Source: Burkholderiaceae bacterium 16
Lineage (GTDB): Bacteria > Pseudomonadota > Gammaproteobacteria > Burkholderiales > Burkholderiaceae
Assembly (NCBI GenBank): GCA_000955785.1
Contig: JYOD01000046.1
Coordinates: 9,278-41,524, forward strand
Length of the DNA stretch: 32,247 nt
Direction of reading: 5' to 3'
The position numbers and the translations under genes are program-made. The notes under the pieces are model-generated. The model had not been told where the DNA came from. It searched no databases and saw only the letters and a list, made by a program, of their open reading frames with translations. Positions 8,177 through 16,005 of this stretch are shown piece by piece. Each line of letters starts with the position of its first letter. Positions within the stretch are counted from its first letter, which is position 1.

Positions 8177-9559
8177 ATGGCCTTTGCCCACACCGTTGCC
8201 TCGCGGCGCCATCTCTTCGCCGATCTCAAGACCCTGCTCGCCAAGGCCAGCCCCGCACGCTCGGGCGACTACCTGGCGGGGCTGGCGGCCGCCAGCGAGG
8301 AAGAACGCATGGCCGCGCGCATGGCGCTGGCCGAGGTGCCGCTGGCGCATTTCCTGAACGAAGCGCTGGTGCCATACGAAGAGGACGAAGTCACGCGCCT
8401 GATCGTCGACCGCCATGACGCGCAGGCCTTTCGCGAGGTCGCGTCCCTCACCGTAGGCGACTTCCGCAACTGGCTGTTGCTGCACGAGACCGATTCCGCC
8501 GTACTCGCTCGCGTGGCGTCGGGCGTTACGCCCGAGATGGCTGCCGCCGTGAGCAAGCTGATGCGCAACCAGGACCTGATCGCGGTGGCGCGCAAGTGCC
8601 GCGTGGTCACGCGCTTTCGCAACACCATCGGCCTGCCCGGCCGGCTCTCGGTGCGGTTGCAGCCCAACCATCCCACCGACGATGCCCGCGGCATTGCCGC
8701 ATCGATGATCGATGGCCTGCTGTATGGCTGCGGCGATGCCACCATCGGCATCAACCCGGCTACCGACAATCTCGGCGCCATCGTCACCCTCATGCGCTTG
8801 ATCGACGACCTGCGCCGCCGCTACGACGTGCCCACGCAATCATGCGTGCTGACCCACGTCACCAATACCTTGCGCGCCATCGAGCAGGGCGCCCCGGTGG
8901 ACCTGGTGTTCCAGTCGGTGGCCGGCAGCGAGCGCGCCAACGCGGGCTTCGGCATCAGCCTGGCGCTGCTGGCCGAGGCGCATGACGCCGCGCAGAGCCT
9001 GGCGCGCGGCACGGTGGGCAACAACGTGATGTACTTCGAGACCGGCCAGGGCAGCGCGCTATCCGCCAACGCGCATCACGGCGTGGACCAGCAGACCATG
9101 GAAACCCGCGCCTATGCGGTGGCGCGCGAGTTCTCGCCGCTGCTGGTGAATACGGTGGTGGGTTTCATCGGCCCGGAATATCTCTATGACGGCAAGCAGA
9201 TCATCCGCGCCGGGCTGGAGGACCACTTCTGCGGCAAGCTGCTCGGTGTGCCGATGGGCTGCGACGTCTGCTACACCAACCATGCCGAGGCCGACCAGGA
9301 TGACATGGACACGCTGCTGACGCTGTTCGGCGTGGCCGGCATCAACTTCATCATGGGCGTGCCCGGTGCCGACGACATCATGCTGAACTACCAGAGCACC
9401 TCCTTCCACGACGCGCTCTACCTGCGCGACACGCTGGGCCTGCGGCCCGCGCCGGAGTTCGAGGCCTGGCTGCAGGCGATGGGCATCTTCGGCGAGGACG
9501 GGCGGCTGCTTGAACTCGCCGAGCGCCAGCCACTGCTGCAGCTTGCCCACGGTTTGTGA
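8177..9559 (+). CDS. eutB: Ethanolamine ammonia-lyase large subunit
   Basis: The product is 460 residues, matching the family length (about 453-465). It is the catalytic TIM-barrel subunit of adenosylcobalamin-dependent ethanolamine ammonia-lyase, which converts ethanolamine to acetaldehyde and ammonia. Recognisable segments are RLQPNHPTDDARGIAAS (about 160), CGDATIGINPATDN (about 185), YFETGQGSALSANAH with the substrate-binding glutamate near 288, and MGCDVCYTNHAEADQDD with NFIMGVPGADDIMLNYQ in the C-terminal third. It lies 8 bp after eat and 13 bp before eutC, clearly one operon. No eutA reactivase, microcompartment shell gene or aldehyde dehydrogenase is adjacent, as in other non-enterobacterial eut modules. 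Confidence 0.97.
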   Translation: MAFAHTVASRRHLFADLKTLLAKASPARSGDYLAGLAAASEEERMAARMALAEVPLAHFLNEALVPYEEDEVTRLIVDRHDAQAFREVASLTVGDFRNWLLLHETDSAVLARVASGVTPEMAAAVSKLMRNQDLIAVARKCRVVTRFRNTIGLPGRLSVRLQPNHPTDDARGIAASMIDGLLYGCGDATIGINPATDNLGAIVTLMRLIDDLRRRYDVPTQSCVLTHVTNTLRAIEQGAPVDLVFQSVAGSERANAGFGISLALLAEAHDAAQSLARGTVGNNVMYFETGQGSALSANAHHGVDQQTMETRAYAVAREFSPLLVNTVVGFIGPEYLYDGKQIIRAGLEDHFCGKLLGVPMGCDVCYTNHAEADQDDMDTLLTLFGVAGINFIMGVPGADDIMLNYQSTSFHDALYLRDTLGLRPAPEFEAWLQAMGIFGEDGRLLELAERQPLLQLAHGL

Positions 9560-9572
9560 GACATCGCCAGCC

Positions 9573-10373
9573 ATGAGCCGCAAACTGATCCAGGACAACC
9601 CTTGGCAGCGCCTGCGCCAGTTCACTGCCGCGCGCATCGCGCTGGGCCGCGCCGGCCACAGCCAGACCACGGAGGCCGTGCTCGCCTTCGGGCTGGCGCA
9701 CGCGCAGGCGCGCGATGCCGTGCATCTGCCGCTGGCGCGCGCGGCCATCGAGCAGGCCCTGCGCAACGCGGGTCTTGGCTGCGTGGCCGTGCACAGCGCC
9801 GCCCCCGACCGTCAGCACTACCTGCGCCGGCCCGACCTGGGCAGGCAGCTTGATGACGAAAGCCGCACACGGCTGGCACAGGCCCGGCCCGCCGAAACGC
9901 CCGACGTGGTGTTCGTGATCGCCGACGGCCTTTCCGCGCTGGCCGCCGAGCGCCACGGCGTCGCCCTGCTGCTGGCCGTGCGCGAACGCCTGCCGGAATG
10001 GCGCATCGGGCCGGTGGTGGTGGCCGAGCAATCGCGCGTGGCGTTGGGCGACGAGGCCGGGCACCTGCTCGGCGCGCGCCAGGTGGTGATGCTGATCGGC
10101 GAGCGGCCCGGGCTGAGTTCGCCGGACAGTCTCGGCATTTATCTCACGCATGACCCGCGGCCCGGGCGCAGCGACGCCGAGCGCAACTGCATCTCCAATG
10201 TGCGGCCAGAAGGGCTGCCCTACGCACAGGCCGCCGACAAGCTCGCCTTCCTGCTGCGCGGCGCGCTGGCGCTGGGGCGCAGCGGCGTGGACCTGAAGGA
10301 CGACAGCGAGCATGCGGCGTTGCCCGAACCGGCGCCAGGCACGCTGCCCGCGTCCGGCGAAAGGACTGACTGA
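9573..10373 (+). CDS. eutC: Ethanolamine ammonia-lyase small subunit
   Basis: The product is 266 residues, slightly shorter than the E. coli protein (295). It forms the cobalamin-binding small subunit of ethanolamine ammonia-lyase. Family segments include NPWQRLRQFTAARIALGRAG near the N-terminus, YLRRPDLGRQL, PDVVFVIADGLSALA, VVVAEQSRVALGDEAG, VVMLIGERPGLSSPDSLG, and SDAERNCISNVRPEGLPY near the C-terminus. The ATG at 9573 follows the eutB stop by 13 bp, and the ORF extension to 9510 lies inside eutB. The pair EutB-EutC forms the holoenzyme. Confidence 0.96.
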   Translation: MSRKLIQDNPWQRLRQFTAARIALGRAGHSQTTEAVLAFGLAHAQARDAVHLPLARAAIEQALRNAGLGCVAVHSAAPDRQHYLRRPDLGRQLDDESRTRLAQARPAETPDVVFVIADGLSALAAERHGVALLLAVRERLPEWRIGPVVVAEQSRVALGDEAGHLLGARQVVMLIGERPGLSSPDSLGIYLTHDPRPGRSDAERNCISNVRPEGLPYAQAADKLAFLLRGALALGRSGVDLKDDSEHAALPEPAPGTLPASGERTD

Positions 10374-10481
10374 GAGACAGTCTGATAGACCGATCGATCC
10401 GGCCGACCACGCAGGCGGCCGGACATTGCCGTGCCGTTTTGCCATCGCACCACAACGACAAAGAAGAGGAAGGAAATCGCC

Positions 10482-11771
10482 ATGAAGCACAAGAGCCTGC
10501 TGATCGTATCCCTGATTGCCGCCGCATTCGCCGCGGGCGGTTGCGCCACGCATGTCCCGGACGCGCCGGCCGCGCTGGTTCAGAGCACGGTGCAGCCGCT
10601 TGCCAGGGGCAACTGGGACGCCTTCAACCGTAGCCGCATCGATGCCATGATCGCCGCCTACGGCAAGGGCAGTCCGGCCTACGATGCGCGCAAGCCGCCG
10701 TACGCCGTGTTCGACTGGGACAACACCAGCGTCTTCCTCGACATCGAGGAAGCGGTGCTGGTCTACCAGCTGGAGAACCTGCGCTTCGGCGCCACGCCGC
10801 AGCAGCTCGACACCGCCATTCGCGTCAATATCCCCGCGAAAGACTTCAACGCGCCCTTCAACAACGCCGCGGGCCAGCCGGTCAACATCGACAAGGTGGC
10901 GGCGGACATTATCGAGAGCTACACCTGGCTTTACCTGAACTACCGCGGCCTGAAGGGCACGCAATCGCTCGAACAGGTCAAGGCCAACCCGAACTACCAG
11001 AACTTCATCGCCAAGATGCGCTATCTGTACGAAGCCATCGGCGATAGTTTCGATCATGCGGTGGCGTATCCGTGGGTGACCTACCACTTCGCCGGCATGA
11101 CCGAGGAACAGGTGCGCCAGCTCACGGCCGACACCGTCACCTGGCAGCTCGCGCAGCCGATCGGGAAGGTGAAGTGGACCAGCCCGGCGGCGCTGCCCGG
11201 GCGTGCCGGCGTGGTGTCGGTGAGCTGGAAGAACGGCTTGCGGCTGGTGCCGGAGATGCAGGATCTCTACGGCAAGCTGCGCAATGCGGGCTTCGATATA
11301 TGGGTTTGCTCGGCGTCGTTCGTCGATGTGATCAAGGAGATTTCCTCCAACCCCGCCTATGGCTACAACAATCCCGCCGACCGCGTGCTGGCGATGGAAC
11401 TGGAGCGCAACCCGCAAGGCGTGATCCAGCCCGAGTTCCGCCATGGCTACGACCAGACCCAGGGCAAGGGCAAGACCAGGACCATCGAGCGCTTCCTGGT
11501 GCCGCGCTACGGCTATGGCCCGGCGCTTGTCGCCGGCGATAGCGAAGGCGACCAGAACATGATGCAGGACTTCGCCGATACCCGCACGGTGCTGATCGTC
11601 AACCGGCTTCGCGCCAGCGATATCGGCAAGTTGTCCGGCGTGGCGGTGCAGAGCTATGGCAAGCCGGATGCAAAGTATTTGCTGCAGGGACGCGATGACA
11701 ATGCGGGGGTGTTTGTGGCTTCGCAGGTGCATACGCCGTTGGGGGCGAAGGAGGGGAAGTTGTTGAAGTAG
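10482..11771 (+). CDS. HAD-family phosphatase lipoprotein, phosphorylcholine/phosphoethanolamine phosphatase-like
   Basis: The product is a 429-residue exported protein. Residues 1-20 form a signal sequence ending AAGG before Cys21, a plausible lipobox, so it should be a periplasm-facing lipoprotein. HAD motifs are visible: motif I DWDNTS with Asp78 and Asp80, motif II serine in VCSASF, a lysine region GKGKTRTIERF, and motif IV VAGDSEGDQNMM. The DxDNTS start and GDSxGD ending resemble the PchP phosphorylcholine phosphatase group. A strong Shine-Dalgarno (AGGAAGGAAA) precedes the ATG. It lies 108 bp after eutC on the same strand, suggesting it may free ethanolamine from phosphoethanolamine. 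Substrate is inferred; a general acid phosphatase is possible. Confidence 0.8.
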   Translation: MKHKSLLIVSLIAAAFAAGGCATHVPDAPAALVQSTVQPLARGNWDAFNRSRIDAMIAAYGKGSPAYDARKPPYAVFDWDNTSVFLDIEEAVLVYQLENLRFGATPQQLDTAIRVNIPAKDFNAPFNNAAGQPVNIDKVAADIIESYTWLYLNYRGLKGTQSLEQVKANPNYQNFIAKMRYLYEAIGDSFDHAVAYPWVTYHFAGMTEEQVRQLTADTVTWQLAQPIGKVKWTSPAALPGRAGVVSVSWKNGLRLVPEMQDLYGKLRNAGFDIWVCSASFVDVIKEISSNPAYGYNNPADRVLAMELERNPQGVIQPEFRHGYDQTQGKGKTRTIERFLVPRYGYGPALVAGDSEGDQNMMQDFADTRTVLIVNRLRASDIGKLSGVAVQSYGKPDAKYLLQGRDDNAGVFVASQVHTPLGAKEGKLLK

Positions 11772-11784
11772 TCGGCAGGCCGTG

Positions 11785-11812
11785 GTGAGCGCAGTCGGCA
11801 CCGCGCTCACCG
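11785..11812 (+). terminator. Hairpin after the HAD phosphatase gene
   Basis: GGTGAGCGC and GCGCTCACC form a 9-bp stem around a 10-nt loop, 13 bp after the stop codon. No T-run follows, so it is either a weak intrinsic terminator or an mRNA 3'-end stabilising structure. The rest of the gap to higB (11813-11984) shows no gene. Confidence 0.35.
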
Positions 11813-11984
11813 GCCAGCCTCCGCATCCGGCCTGTCAGCGGCGGAACCTTCACTTTTTATGCCGGTCCTATGGCAACCCGGCCAGCCGAGCGCTCGCGAC
11901 CGCGCATTCGACGGCAATACGCAGGGGGCTTGATCCAATGCCGGCCAAGCATGGCCCCGCGCCTCCTTGCTCCGATCTCCTGTT

Positions 11985-12009
11985 CGTTTATCGGTAAACG
12001 ATATATAAT
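11985..12009 (+). promoter_or_regulatory. higBA promoter -10 box and overlapping operator palindromes
   Basis: A perfect TATAAT lies at 12004-12009, only 6 nt before the higB ATG. Immediately upstream are two overlapping inverted repeats: CGTTTA-TCGG-TAAACG (11985-12000) and TATCG-GTAAA-CGATA (11989-12003). Both cover the -35/-10 spacer, the usual place for HigA autorepression. No good -35 hexamer is visible (TGTTCG at 11981 is the spaced position). Confidence 0.6.
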
Positions 12010-12015
12010 GCCGCC

Positions 12016-12297
12016 ATGATTCAGTCGTTCAAATGCGAAGACACTGCGGCCCTGTTCAGCGGCCGTCGTGTACCGCGATTCGCCAACATCAGGGCAGCGG
12101 CTGAACGCAAGCTTGAGATGCTTGCCGCCGCCGCCGCCACTCTCGATTTCTTGCGATCTCCGCCTGGCAACCGGCTGGAGGTGCTGGGAGGAAACCGCAA
12201 GGGACAGCACAGCATCCGAATCAACGATCAGTGGCGAGTGTGCGTTGCCTGGGCGCCCGATGGCCCGGAGGCCGTCGAGATCGTGGACTATCACTGA
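12016..12297 (+). CDS. higB: HigB-type toxin (RelE/ParE superfamily)
   Basis: The product is 93 residues, the typical size of HigB mRNA interferases that cleave mRNA on the ribosome. It shows the family pattern: FANIRAAAERKLEMLAAA in the N-terminal half, then LRSPPGNRLEVLGGNRKGQH and SIRINDQWRVCVAW. The N-terminal MIQSFKCEDT-ALFSGRRV matches HigB family starts, which supports the ATG at 12016. There is no Shine-Dalgarno, and the -10 box is 6 nt upstream, so the transcript probably begins at or next to the start codon. The toxin precedes the antitoxin, as in higBA. The stop is directly adjacent to an ATG of higA. Confidence 0.9.
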   Translation: MIQSFKCEDTAALFSGRRVPRFANIRAAAERKLEMLAAAAATLDFLRSPPGNRLEVLGGNRKGQHSIRINDQWRVCVAWAPDGPEAVEIVDYH

Positions 12298-12309
12298 ATG
12301 GAGATCACC

Positions 12310-12624
12310 ATGGCCCGCTTCCAGAATGGCATGCGACCGGTCCATCCCGGCGAAATCCTCCGCGAGGAGTTTCTCGCGCCTCTGGGCATGAGCGCCAATG
12401 CGCTCGCCGTGGCGCTGCATGTGACCGCAGCCCGCATCAACGACATCGTGCGCGAGCGTCGGGGAATTACGCCGGACACCGCTCTCCGGCTGGCGCGCTA
12501 CTTCGGCGGCGACGCTGAATCCTGGCTTAACCTGCAGCAGTCTTACGACCTGAAGGTCGCTCAGCGCGAGCACGGCAAGAGGATTGCCGCCGAGATCGCA
12601 CCACGCGATCTCGAGGCGGCTTGA
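12310..12624 (+). CDS. higA: HigA-type antitoxin (XRE family)
   Basis: The product is 104 residues with an XRE helix-turn-helix (about residues 25-80). The signature is MRPVHPGEILREEFLAPLG, then MSANALAVALHVTAARIND and ITPDTALRLARYFG, followed by WLNLQQSYDL typical of HigA. The ATG at 12310 has GGAG 6 nt upstream; an ATG at 12298 directly abuts the higB stop and would add four residues (MEIT). It should neutralise HigB and, with it, repress the palindromic promoter upstream of higB. The C-terminal tail to residue 104 is charged. Confidence 0.9.
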   Translation: MARFQNGMRPVHPGEILREEFLAPLGMSANALAVALHVTAARINDIVRERRGITPDTALRLARYFGGDAESWLNLQQSYDLKVAQREHGKRIAAEIAPRDLEAA

Positions 12625-12660
12625 GCACACCCGCCTGTTTTTGGCGACATTGCGCCTTCC

Positions 12661-14085
12661 TCAATCCGGATCAAACACGCGCCCGGGGCTGAGGATGTTG
12701 TGCGGATCCAGCGAGCGCTTGAGCAAGCGCATCAATCCCAGTTCCTCCGGCGTGCGCGAGCAGTGCAGGTAGGGCTTCTTGTGAAAGCCGATGCCGTGCT
12801 CGGCAGAGACGCTGCCCTTGAACTCCCGCACCACGCCGTACATCACGTCGGAGATCTCGTGCTCCGGGAAGTCTGCGTCGGTAGCGCCCGGCAGGTACAC
12901 GCTGACGTGCAGGTTGCTGTCACCCACGTGACCGAAATTGACCAGTTCCGCATGCTGCCACACGGCCAGCATGCGTGCGCGCAGCGTGTCGGCGAATTCG
13001 CCGATGCGGCCGATCGGCAGGCTCACATCGTAGGCGGCATTGGGCGCCCACATCACCGGGAATTCGGCCACCGCGTCGCGCAGTTGCCAGAAGCTCTCCG
13101 CTTCCTTTTTGCTGGAGGCCACCGCAGCGTCCCGGATCAGGCCGGCTTCCATGGCGGACTCCAGCATGCCTTCGAAAGCCGCGGCATCCTGCGCGTCGTC
13201 ATTGCCCTGCAGGTCGAGCAGCACGTAGAAGGGATGGCCTTTGGGCAGCGGCGCGCGCACGCCGGCCACGTGCGTGGTCACGAGGTTGTAGAAGTCCGCC
13301 CACATCGCCTCGAAGGCGGATAGCCGGCCCGAGAGCTTGCGCTGCGCATGGCGCAGCAGGCGCACTACGTCGTCATAGTTTTCTAGCGCGCACAGCGCCG
13401 TCTGCGTGGCCGCCGGCAGCGGCGCCAGCCGCAGCACGGCACGCGTGATCACGCCCAGCGTGCCTTCGCTGCCCACGAAGAGCTGGCGCACGTCATAGCC
13501 CGCATTGTTCTTCTGCATCTTGTTGAGCGACGAGACCACCGTGCCATCGGCCAGCACCGCTTCCAGCCCCAGCACCTGGTCGCGCATCATGCCGTAGCGG
13601 ATCACGCGGTTGCCGCCCGCGTTGGTGGCGATATTGCCGCCGATCTGGCAACTGCCACGCGCGCCCAGATCCATGGCGAGCAGCCAGCCGGCCGCGCGCG
13701 CGGCTTCCTGCGCGGCCTGCAGCGTGGTGCCCGCCATCACCGTCATGGTGCCGGCTTGCGCGTCGATCTCTTCCACGCCGCGCATGCGCTCCAGCGACAG
13801 CACCACCTCACCGCCCTCCGGCGTGGCGGCGCCCGCCAGTCCGGTCAGGCCGCCTTGCGGCACCACAGGCTGATGCAGCCGGTTGCACAGCGCCAGCACG
13901 GCCGCTACCTCCTCCGTATTGCGCGCTCGCACCACCGCCAACGGCGGCACCGCGCCAAGCGGTGCGTACCAGTCCTTGCGGAAACGGGTTTCGATGTCGT
14001 CGCCCGTCTGCAGGCCGGCGGCGTCGAGCAGGCTGGCAAGTTCGGTGAGCAGGGTGGCGGACTGGGCTGGCGCGTTGCTTGGCAT
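12661..14085 (-). CDS. FAD-linked 2-hydroxyacid dehydrogenase (GlcD/D-2-hydroxyglutarate dehydrogenase family)
   Basis: The product is 474 residues. The N-terminal FAD-binding type 4 domain (about residues 40-220) contains VVPQGGLTGLAGAATP, GSCQIGGNIATNAGGN and VGSEGTLGVITRAVLRLAP. The C-terminal FAD-oxidase domain contains NFGHVGDSNLHVSVYLPG, with a metal-binding histidine pattern, and SAEHGIGFHKKPYL. The family oxidises D-2-hydroxyacids such as D-lactate, glycolate or D-2-hydroxyglutarate, passing electrons to ETF or quinone. The length and motifs fit the D-2-hydroxyglutarate/D-lactate group best, and the substrate cannot be settled from sequence. It follows the mocR-like gene on the same strand after 144 bp and converges with higBA. 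Confidence 0.87.
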   Translation of the reverse strand: MPSNAPAQSATLLTELASLLDAAGLQTGDDIETRFRKDWYAPLGAVPPLAVVRARNTEEVAAVLALCNRLHQPVVPQGGLTGLAGAATPEGGEVVLSLERMRGVEEIDAQAGTMTVMAGTTLQAAQEAARAAGWLLAMDLGARGSCQIGGNIATNAGGNRVIRYGMMRDQVLGLEAVLADGTVVSSLNKMQKNNAGYDVRQLFVGSEGTLGVITRAVLRLAPLPAATQTALCALENYDDVVRLLRHAQRKLSGRLSAFEAMWADFYNLVTTHVAGVRAPLPKGHPFYVLLDLQGNDDAQDAAAFEGMLESAMEAGLIRDAAVASSKKEAESFWQLRDAVAEFPVMWAPNAAYDVSLPIGRIGEFADTLRARMLAVWQHAELVNFGHVGDSNLHVSVYLPGATDADFPEHEISDVMYGVVREFKGSVSAEHGIGFHKKPYLHCSRTPEELGLMRLLKRSLDPHNILSPGRVFDPD

Positions 14086-14229
14086 AGGGGGGAACAGGCG
14101 AACAGGTGAAGGGGAAAAGCAAGGACGCTAATGCTATGGAAGGATCGGCCTTACGTTAAGGGCCAATCCAGCGGGAGGCGATGGCACCATCGCACGGCGC
14201 AGCGCGCATGGCAAGCCGCGCACGCGCCA

Positions 14230-15828
14230 TCACGCGCCGCTCCACGCCTCCCGGTTGATGGCCGCCGCAGGCGCGCGGCGCGGTGCCTGCGTGCGTGCCA
14301 GGTGCTCCAGCGCGGGTTCGATCACTTCCGCCAGCTTGTTGAACGCAGGCGCGATCTCGGCTTCCGGCACGCAGGCATAGCCCAGCAGCAGGCCCTGCTG
14401 CGTCGCCTGCGCGGGATCGGAGAAATAGCGCGACAGCGGCCGCGTGGACAGGCCCTGGGTACGCGCCGCCATGCTGATGCCGAGATCGTCGGCGCCCGGC
14501 GGCAGGTGGATCACCATGTGCAGGCCGGCCTCGTGCGTGGAAGTGGGCCAGGCCGCGCCGAGGCGCGCCGCGATGGACTCGCGCAGCAGGCCCTGGCGTT
14601 GCGCGTAGCGCTGCCGCATGCGCCGGATATGCGTGGCGTAATGCCCTTCCTCGATAAAGTCGGCGAGCACCGCCTGCTGCACCAGTTGCCCCTCGCGAAA
14701 CAACTCTGAAAGCCCCGTGGCGAAATGCGGTGCGAGCGGCTTGGGCAGCACCATGAAGCCCATGCGCAAGCCGGGGAACAGCGTCTTGGAGAACGTGCCC
14801 ATGTAGATCACGCGGTCGTGTTCGTCCAGCCCTTGCAGCGAGGCCAGCGGCCGGCCTTCGAAGCGGAATTCGCTGTCGTAGTCGTCCTCCACGATCCAGG
14901 CGCCGCGCTGGCGTGCGTATTCCAGCAGCATGCGCCGGCGCGACAGGCTCATCACCATGCCCAGCGGATACTGGTGCGAGGGCGTGGCAAAGATAAAGCG
15001 CGGCGGATTCTGCAAAGTGGCCGCATCCGGGGCGAGCCCCTCGCTGTCCACGGGGACCGGAATGGTCTCGATGCCCGCGCTGTTCAGCAGGCTGCGGGTG
15101 CCCCAGTAGCCCGGGTCTTCCATCCAGGCCTTGTCGCCGACATCGCCCAGCAGGCGGGCGATCAGGTCGATGGCCTGGTGGATGCCGGTGGTCAGGATGA
15201 TCTGCTCGGGCTCGCAGCGCACCGAGCGCACCAGCCGCAGGTGCTCGGCCAGCACGCGGCGCAGCGGCATGTGGCCGCCGTTGTGGGCATAGGTCAGCAG
15301 TTCGGGGCGCGGCGCGCGCCAGTGCTTGTTCAGCAGGCGTGCCCACACGGCGTGCGGAAACAGCGACACGTCGGGTACGCCCGCAACGAATGCGCCCCAT
15401 TGCCGATCCGATGCACCGGAGTGCGATATCAGGTGCTGGCCGCGGCGCGAAAGCGTGAACCGGTTCGGGTTCTGCTGCATCGCAGGCACTGCCATGGTGC
15501 CACTTTGCGCCCTGTGGTTGTGCAATGCACTATGGTCGGGAAAACTTTGCGACACGAAGGTGCCACTTCCGCTCGCCGCTGTGACATAGCCTTCCGCGAG
15601 CAACTGCTCATAAGCGTAAAGCACGGTATTGCGGGAAACCCCTACCTCTTTCGACAGCAGGCGCGACGCAGGCAGCTTGGTGCCCGCAACCAATGATCCG
15701 GCAAGGATTTCCTGGCGAATGATCTCGTAGAGCTGGCGGTTCATATGCGCGCCATTCTTGTCCGTTGCGCCGTCCGCAGGCCGCTCCAGACGCTGCAACA
15801 GCAGCTCGGACAGAATCGTCTCTTTCAA
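14230..15828 (-). CDS. MocR/GabR-type transcriptional regulator (GntR-aminotransferase fusion)
   Basis: The product is 532 residues if the TTG at 15828 is the start; an ATG at 15744 would remove 28 residues of the linker before the DNA-binding domain. The winged helix (about 28-95) shows KLPASRLLSKEVGVSRNTVLYAYEQL and EGYVTAASGSGTFV. The aminotransferase-fold domain (about 145-520) shows TGIHQAIDLIARLL, VEDDYDSEFRFEGRPL and the PLP lysine K348 in YMGTFSKTLFPGLRMG. MocR proteins use PLP and an amine or amino acid as effector. It is divergent from the M20/ABC/HDAC-like cluster, so that cluster is its likely target. Confidence 0.87.
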   Translation of the reverse strand: MKETILSELLLQRLERPADGATDKNGAHMNRQLYEIIRQEILAGSLVAGTKLPASRLLSKEVGVSRNTVLYAYEQLLAEGYVTAASGSGTFVSQSFPDHSALHNHRAQSGTMAVPAMQQNPNRFTLSRRGQHLISHSGASDRQWGAFVAGVPDVSLFPHAVWARLLNKHWRAPRPELLTYAHNGGHMPLRRVLAEHLRLVRSVRCEPEQIILTTGIHQAIDLIARLLGDVGDKAWMEDPGYWGTRSLLNSAGIETIPVPVDSEGLAPDAATLQNPPRFIFATPSHQYPLGMVMSLSRRRMLLEYARQRGAWIVEDDYDSEFRFEGRPLASLQGLDEHDRVIYMGTFSKTLFPGLRMGFMVLPKPLAPHFATGLSELFREGQLVQQAVLADFIEEGHYATHIRRMRQRYAQRQGLLRESIAARLGAAWPTSTHEAGLHMVIHLPPGADDLGISMAARTQGLSTRPLSRYFSDPAQATQQGLLLGYACVPEAEIAPAFNKLAEVIEPALEHLARTQAPRRAPAAAINREAWSGA

Positions 15829-15853
15829 AGCGGCCCCTAGTGAAAAGAAAAAT

Positions 15854-15874
15854 ATGGATCTATGTATGGTACCA
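15854..15874. promoter_or_regulatory. Possible MocR-protein binding sites
   Basis: In the 177-bp gap between the divergent mocR-like gene and the M20 gene, ATGGATC (15854-15860) and ATGGTAC (15866-15872) form a degenerate direct repeat 12 bp apart. The second lies in a perfect TGGTACCA palindrome (15867-15874). MocR-type regulators commonly bind direct repeats near such promoters. The region is AT-richer than its surroundings, but no convincing promoter boxes were assigned. Confidence 0.3.
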
Positions 15875-16005
15875 ATGATCCGCTAAGTTTCCATCCATCG
15901 TATGTCGATCGTCGTTTTCCTGAGCGGCGTTTTGCCGATCCGGCCGAGTTGCCTTCTCCGGACACACGCCCGCCGCGTGCACCGGAGACCCCCGTGGAGC
16001 CACTT

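Noticed and set aside
9378..11810. 810-codon open frame on the minus strand
   Set aside because: It is antisense to eutC and the HAD phosphatase gene, both with clear family motifs, and shows only repetitive GC-rich antisense composition.
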